This document shows positions 63,160 to 64,000 of a stretch of 64,000 nucleotides of DNA, piece after piece (the first letter of the stretch is position 1; each line of letters opens with the position of its first letter). The notes below the pieces were generated by a model. The model saw nothing but the letters and a program-made list of their open reading frames with translations, had not been told where the DNA came from and ran no database searches. A program made the translations under genes and the position numbers. The stretch spans positions 163,016 through 227,015 of the forward strand of contig WGMP01000012.1 in assembly GCA_016124975.1 (NCBI GenBank). The letters run 5' to 3'. Source of the stretch: Phycisphaera sp. Its GTDB lineage: Bacteria; Planctomycetota; Phycisphaerae; Phycisphaerales; SM1A02.

Positions 63160-63744
63160 GTGATCCTCCTCATCGACAACTACGATTCCTTCACCTACAA
63201 CCTCGTGCAGCGGTTCGGGGAGATCGACCGTTTCCTGCACATCGAGGTGGTGCGCAACGACCGCATCACCCCCGACGAGGCGGAGGCGATGCAGCCGACG
63301 AGGCTCGTGATCTCGCCGGGGCCGTGCACGCCGCGCGAGGCGGGGGTCAGCGCAGCGCTGATCGAGCGCTTCAAGGGGCGGATCCCGATCCTCGGCGTGT
63401 GCCTCGGCCACCAGACGATCGGCGACTGCCACGGCATGCTCGTGCGGCGCAACGACGAGCCAGTCCACGGCAAGACCTCCGAGATCTTCCACGACGGCCG
63501 CGGGCTCTTCGAAGGGATGTCGAACCCGTTCGTGGCCACGCGCTACCACTCGCTCGTCGTAGACCCGGCCACGATCCACCCCGAGTTCGAGCGCACCGCG
63601 TGGACCGCGCGCGGCGAGGTCATGGGCCTGCGCTGGCGCGCGCCCGCGGGTCGATCGCCCCTCGAGGGCGTGCAGTTCCACCCCGAGAGCTTCCTCACAA
63701 CGGAAGGGCCGAGGCTTCTCGAGAACTTCCTGCGGATGATCTAG
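63160..63744 (+). CDS. pabA: anthranilate/aminodeoxychorismate synthase glutamine amidotransferase
   Basis: The 194-residue class I amidotransferase (TrpG/PabA) begins MILLIDNYDSFTYNL and has ISPGPCTPREAG, the nucleophile GVCLGHQTIG and QFHPESFLT (His/Glu). It supplies ammonia for anthranilate or aminodeoxychorismate. The partner subunit is not adjacent, so trpG cannot be excluded. GTG 63160 has TACCAT eight bases upstream. The TAG stop is formed at the junction with the inserted element. Confidence 0.93.
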   Translation: MILLIDNYDSFTYNLVQRFGEIDRFLHIEVVRNDRITPDEAEAMQPTRLVISPGPCTPREAGVSAALIERFKGRIPILGVCLGHQTIGDCHGMLVRRNDEPVHGKTSEIFHDGRGLFEGMSNPFVATRYHSLVVDPATIHPEFERTAWTARGEVMGLRWRAPAGRSPLEGVQFHPESFLTTEGPRLLENFLRMI

Positions 63745-63904
63745 GTTCTGTCTGACGGATCCCCAAAGACCAAAGAAGCGCGCGGCGCCCGGATGGCAAG
63801 GAGGCGAAACGAAGCTGTATCCGCAGCGATACAGCGAGTCGAAGCCGACGCCGCCAGCCGGGATGCCGCGCGATTCGACGTCCGGGGATCCGTCAGACAG
63901 AACC
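63744..63904. mobile_element. 161-bp MITE-like element with TA flanks
   Basis: Perfect 21-bp terminal inverted repeats begin GGTTCTGTCTGACGG (63744-63764 and complement 63884-63904). TA dinucleotides flank both ends (63742-63743, 63905-63906), as for IS630/Tc1-type insertions. The interior has no coding capacity and is itself a long imperfect palindrome around CTGTATC-GATACAG. It is probably a non-autonomous relic mobilised by a transposase elsewhere. Confidence 0.8.
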
Positions 63905-64000
63905 TAGGCGTGGTTGGGCGGTCGCCGCTGCGCCCGCTGCCTTTGGTGCTACGACGACCAAGCGTGCCCGTGGACGAAGTCCACGGAACGACGATCGTCG
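63905..64000 (+). repeat. third copy of the post-stop repeat core and window end
   Basis: The 33-bp core (GCGGTCGCCGCTGCG...TTTGGTGCT) occupies 63918-63950. Together with 63907-63917 it would directly follow the pabA stop if the element at 63744 were removed. A CCGTGGAC-GAA-GTCCACGG hairpin follows at about 63969-63987. No gene is visible. Confidence 0.75.

Noticed and set aside
61686..63179. A 497-residue oxidoreductase starting at 63179
   Set aside because: The first 167 codons read the 142-residue gene in another frame. GTG 62678 gives the correct Rossmann start and a GTGA overlap.

Overview
This is a very GC-rich chromosomal window, densely packed with genes, that reads as a planctomycete, most likely of the Phycisphaerae/Phycisphaerales. 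The grounds are a secreted protein ending in a dockerin-like EF-hand module (GDLNLDGAVDAIDL near 49.7 kb), a membrane-anchored planctomycete-type cytochrome c, HEAT-repeat and VWA-type exported proteins, a PilM-centred pilus cluster, and a 23S-5S rRNA unit with no 16S gene beside it. The placement is inferred from gene content; no 16S gene is present to confirm it.

Layout. 0-9 kb: a YceH-family gene cut by the window edge, a hypothetical protein, an S1-domain RNA-binding protein, and a three-gene inner-membrane pilus platform whose first gene joins PilM to a PilN-like tail. 9-13 kb: 23S and 5S rRNA with tandem promoter candidates, a pre-23S processing stem and a strong terminator. 13-20 kb: two RRM RNA-binding proteins, an FHA-PilB ATPase, an HscB-like J protein, two DUF21/CBS membrane proteins and tRNA-Ile. 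20-31 kb: mdh, a repeat-tailed membrane protein, dprA, a phosphoesterase, guaA, a lysine-less DegT-fold protein coupled to a HEAT-repeat protein, and dnaA. 31-45 kb: an acetyltransferase, rpmA-obg, a VWA protein, a thioredoxin-like protein, mutS, tRNA-Ala, a ZIP metal transporter, a 59-residue gene and ileS. 45-64 kb: a cytochrome/NHL pair, a methyltransferase-like membrane protein, the dockerin-like protein, a nucleoside-salvage group (nupC, a uridine-kinase-like gene, tdk), tRNA-Arg, a nuclease-fold protein, a lone nuoC, purH, a PQQ propeller, riboflavin synthase, a PP2C phosphatase, DUF192, gluQ, a pterin dehydratase, an oxidoreductase and pabA/trpG.

The genes are mostly housekeeping, in short operons with GTGA or ATGA overlaps. 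The unusual material lies in expression signals and in small repeats. (1) About fifteen genes on both strands carry a TAnnnT -10-like box 6-9 nt before the start codon and no visible Shine-Dalgarno, so transcription should begin at or next to the start codon; genes with clear SD sequences lack the box. (2) A 33-bp repeat core follows the stop codon, in the same orientation, at three separate loci, twice expanded into tandem arrays. (3) A 161-bp element with perfect 21-bp terminal inverted repeats and flanking TA dinucleotides has inserted at the pabA stop codon, separating it from its post-stop repeat. (4) Protein-level oddities are the PilM-PilN-like fusion, the FHA-PilB fusion, the lysine-less DegT homologue and an IleRS whose C-terminal zinc ribbon has lost three of four cysteines.
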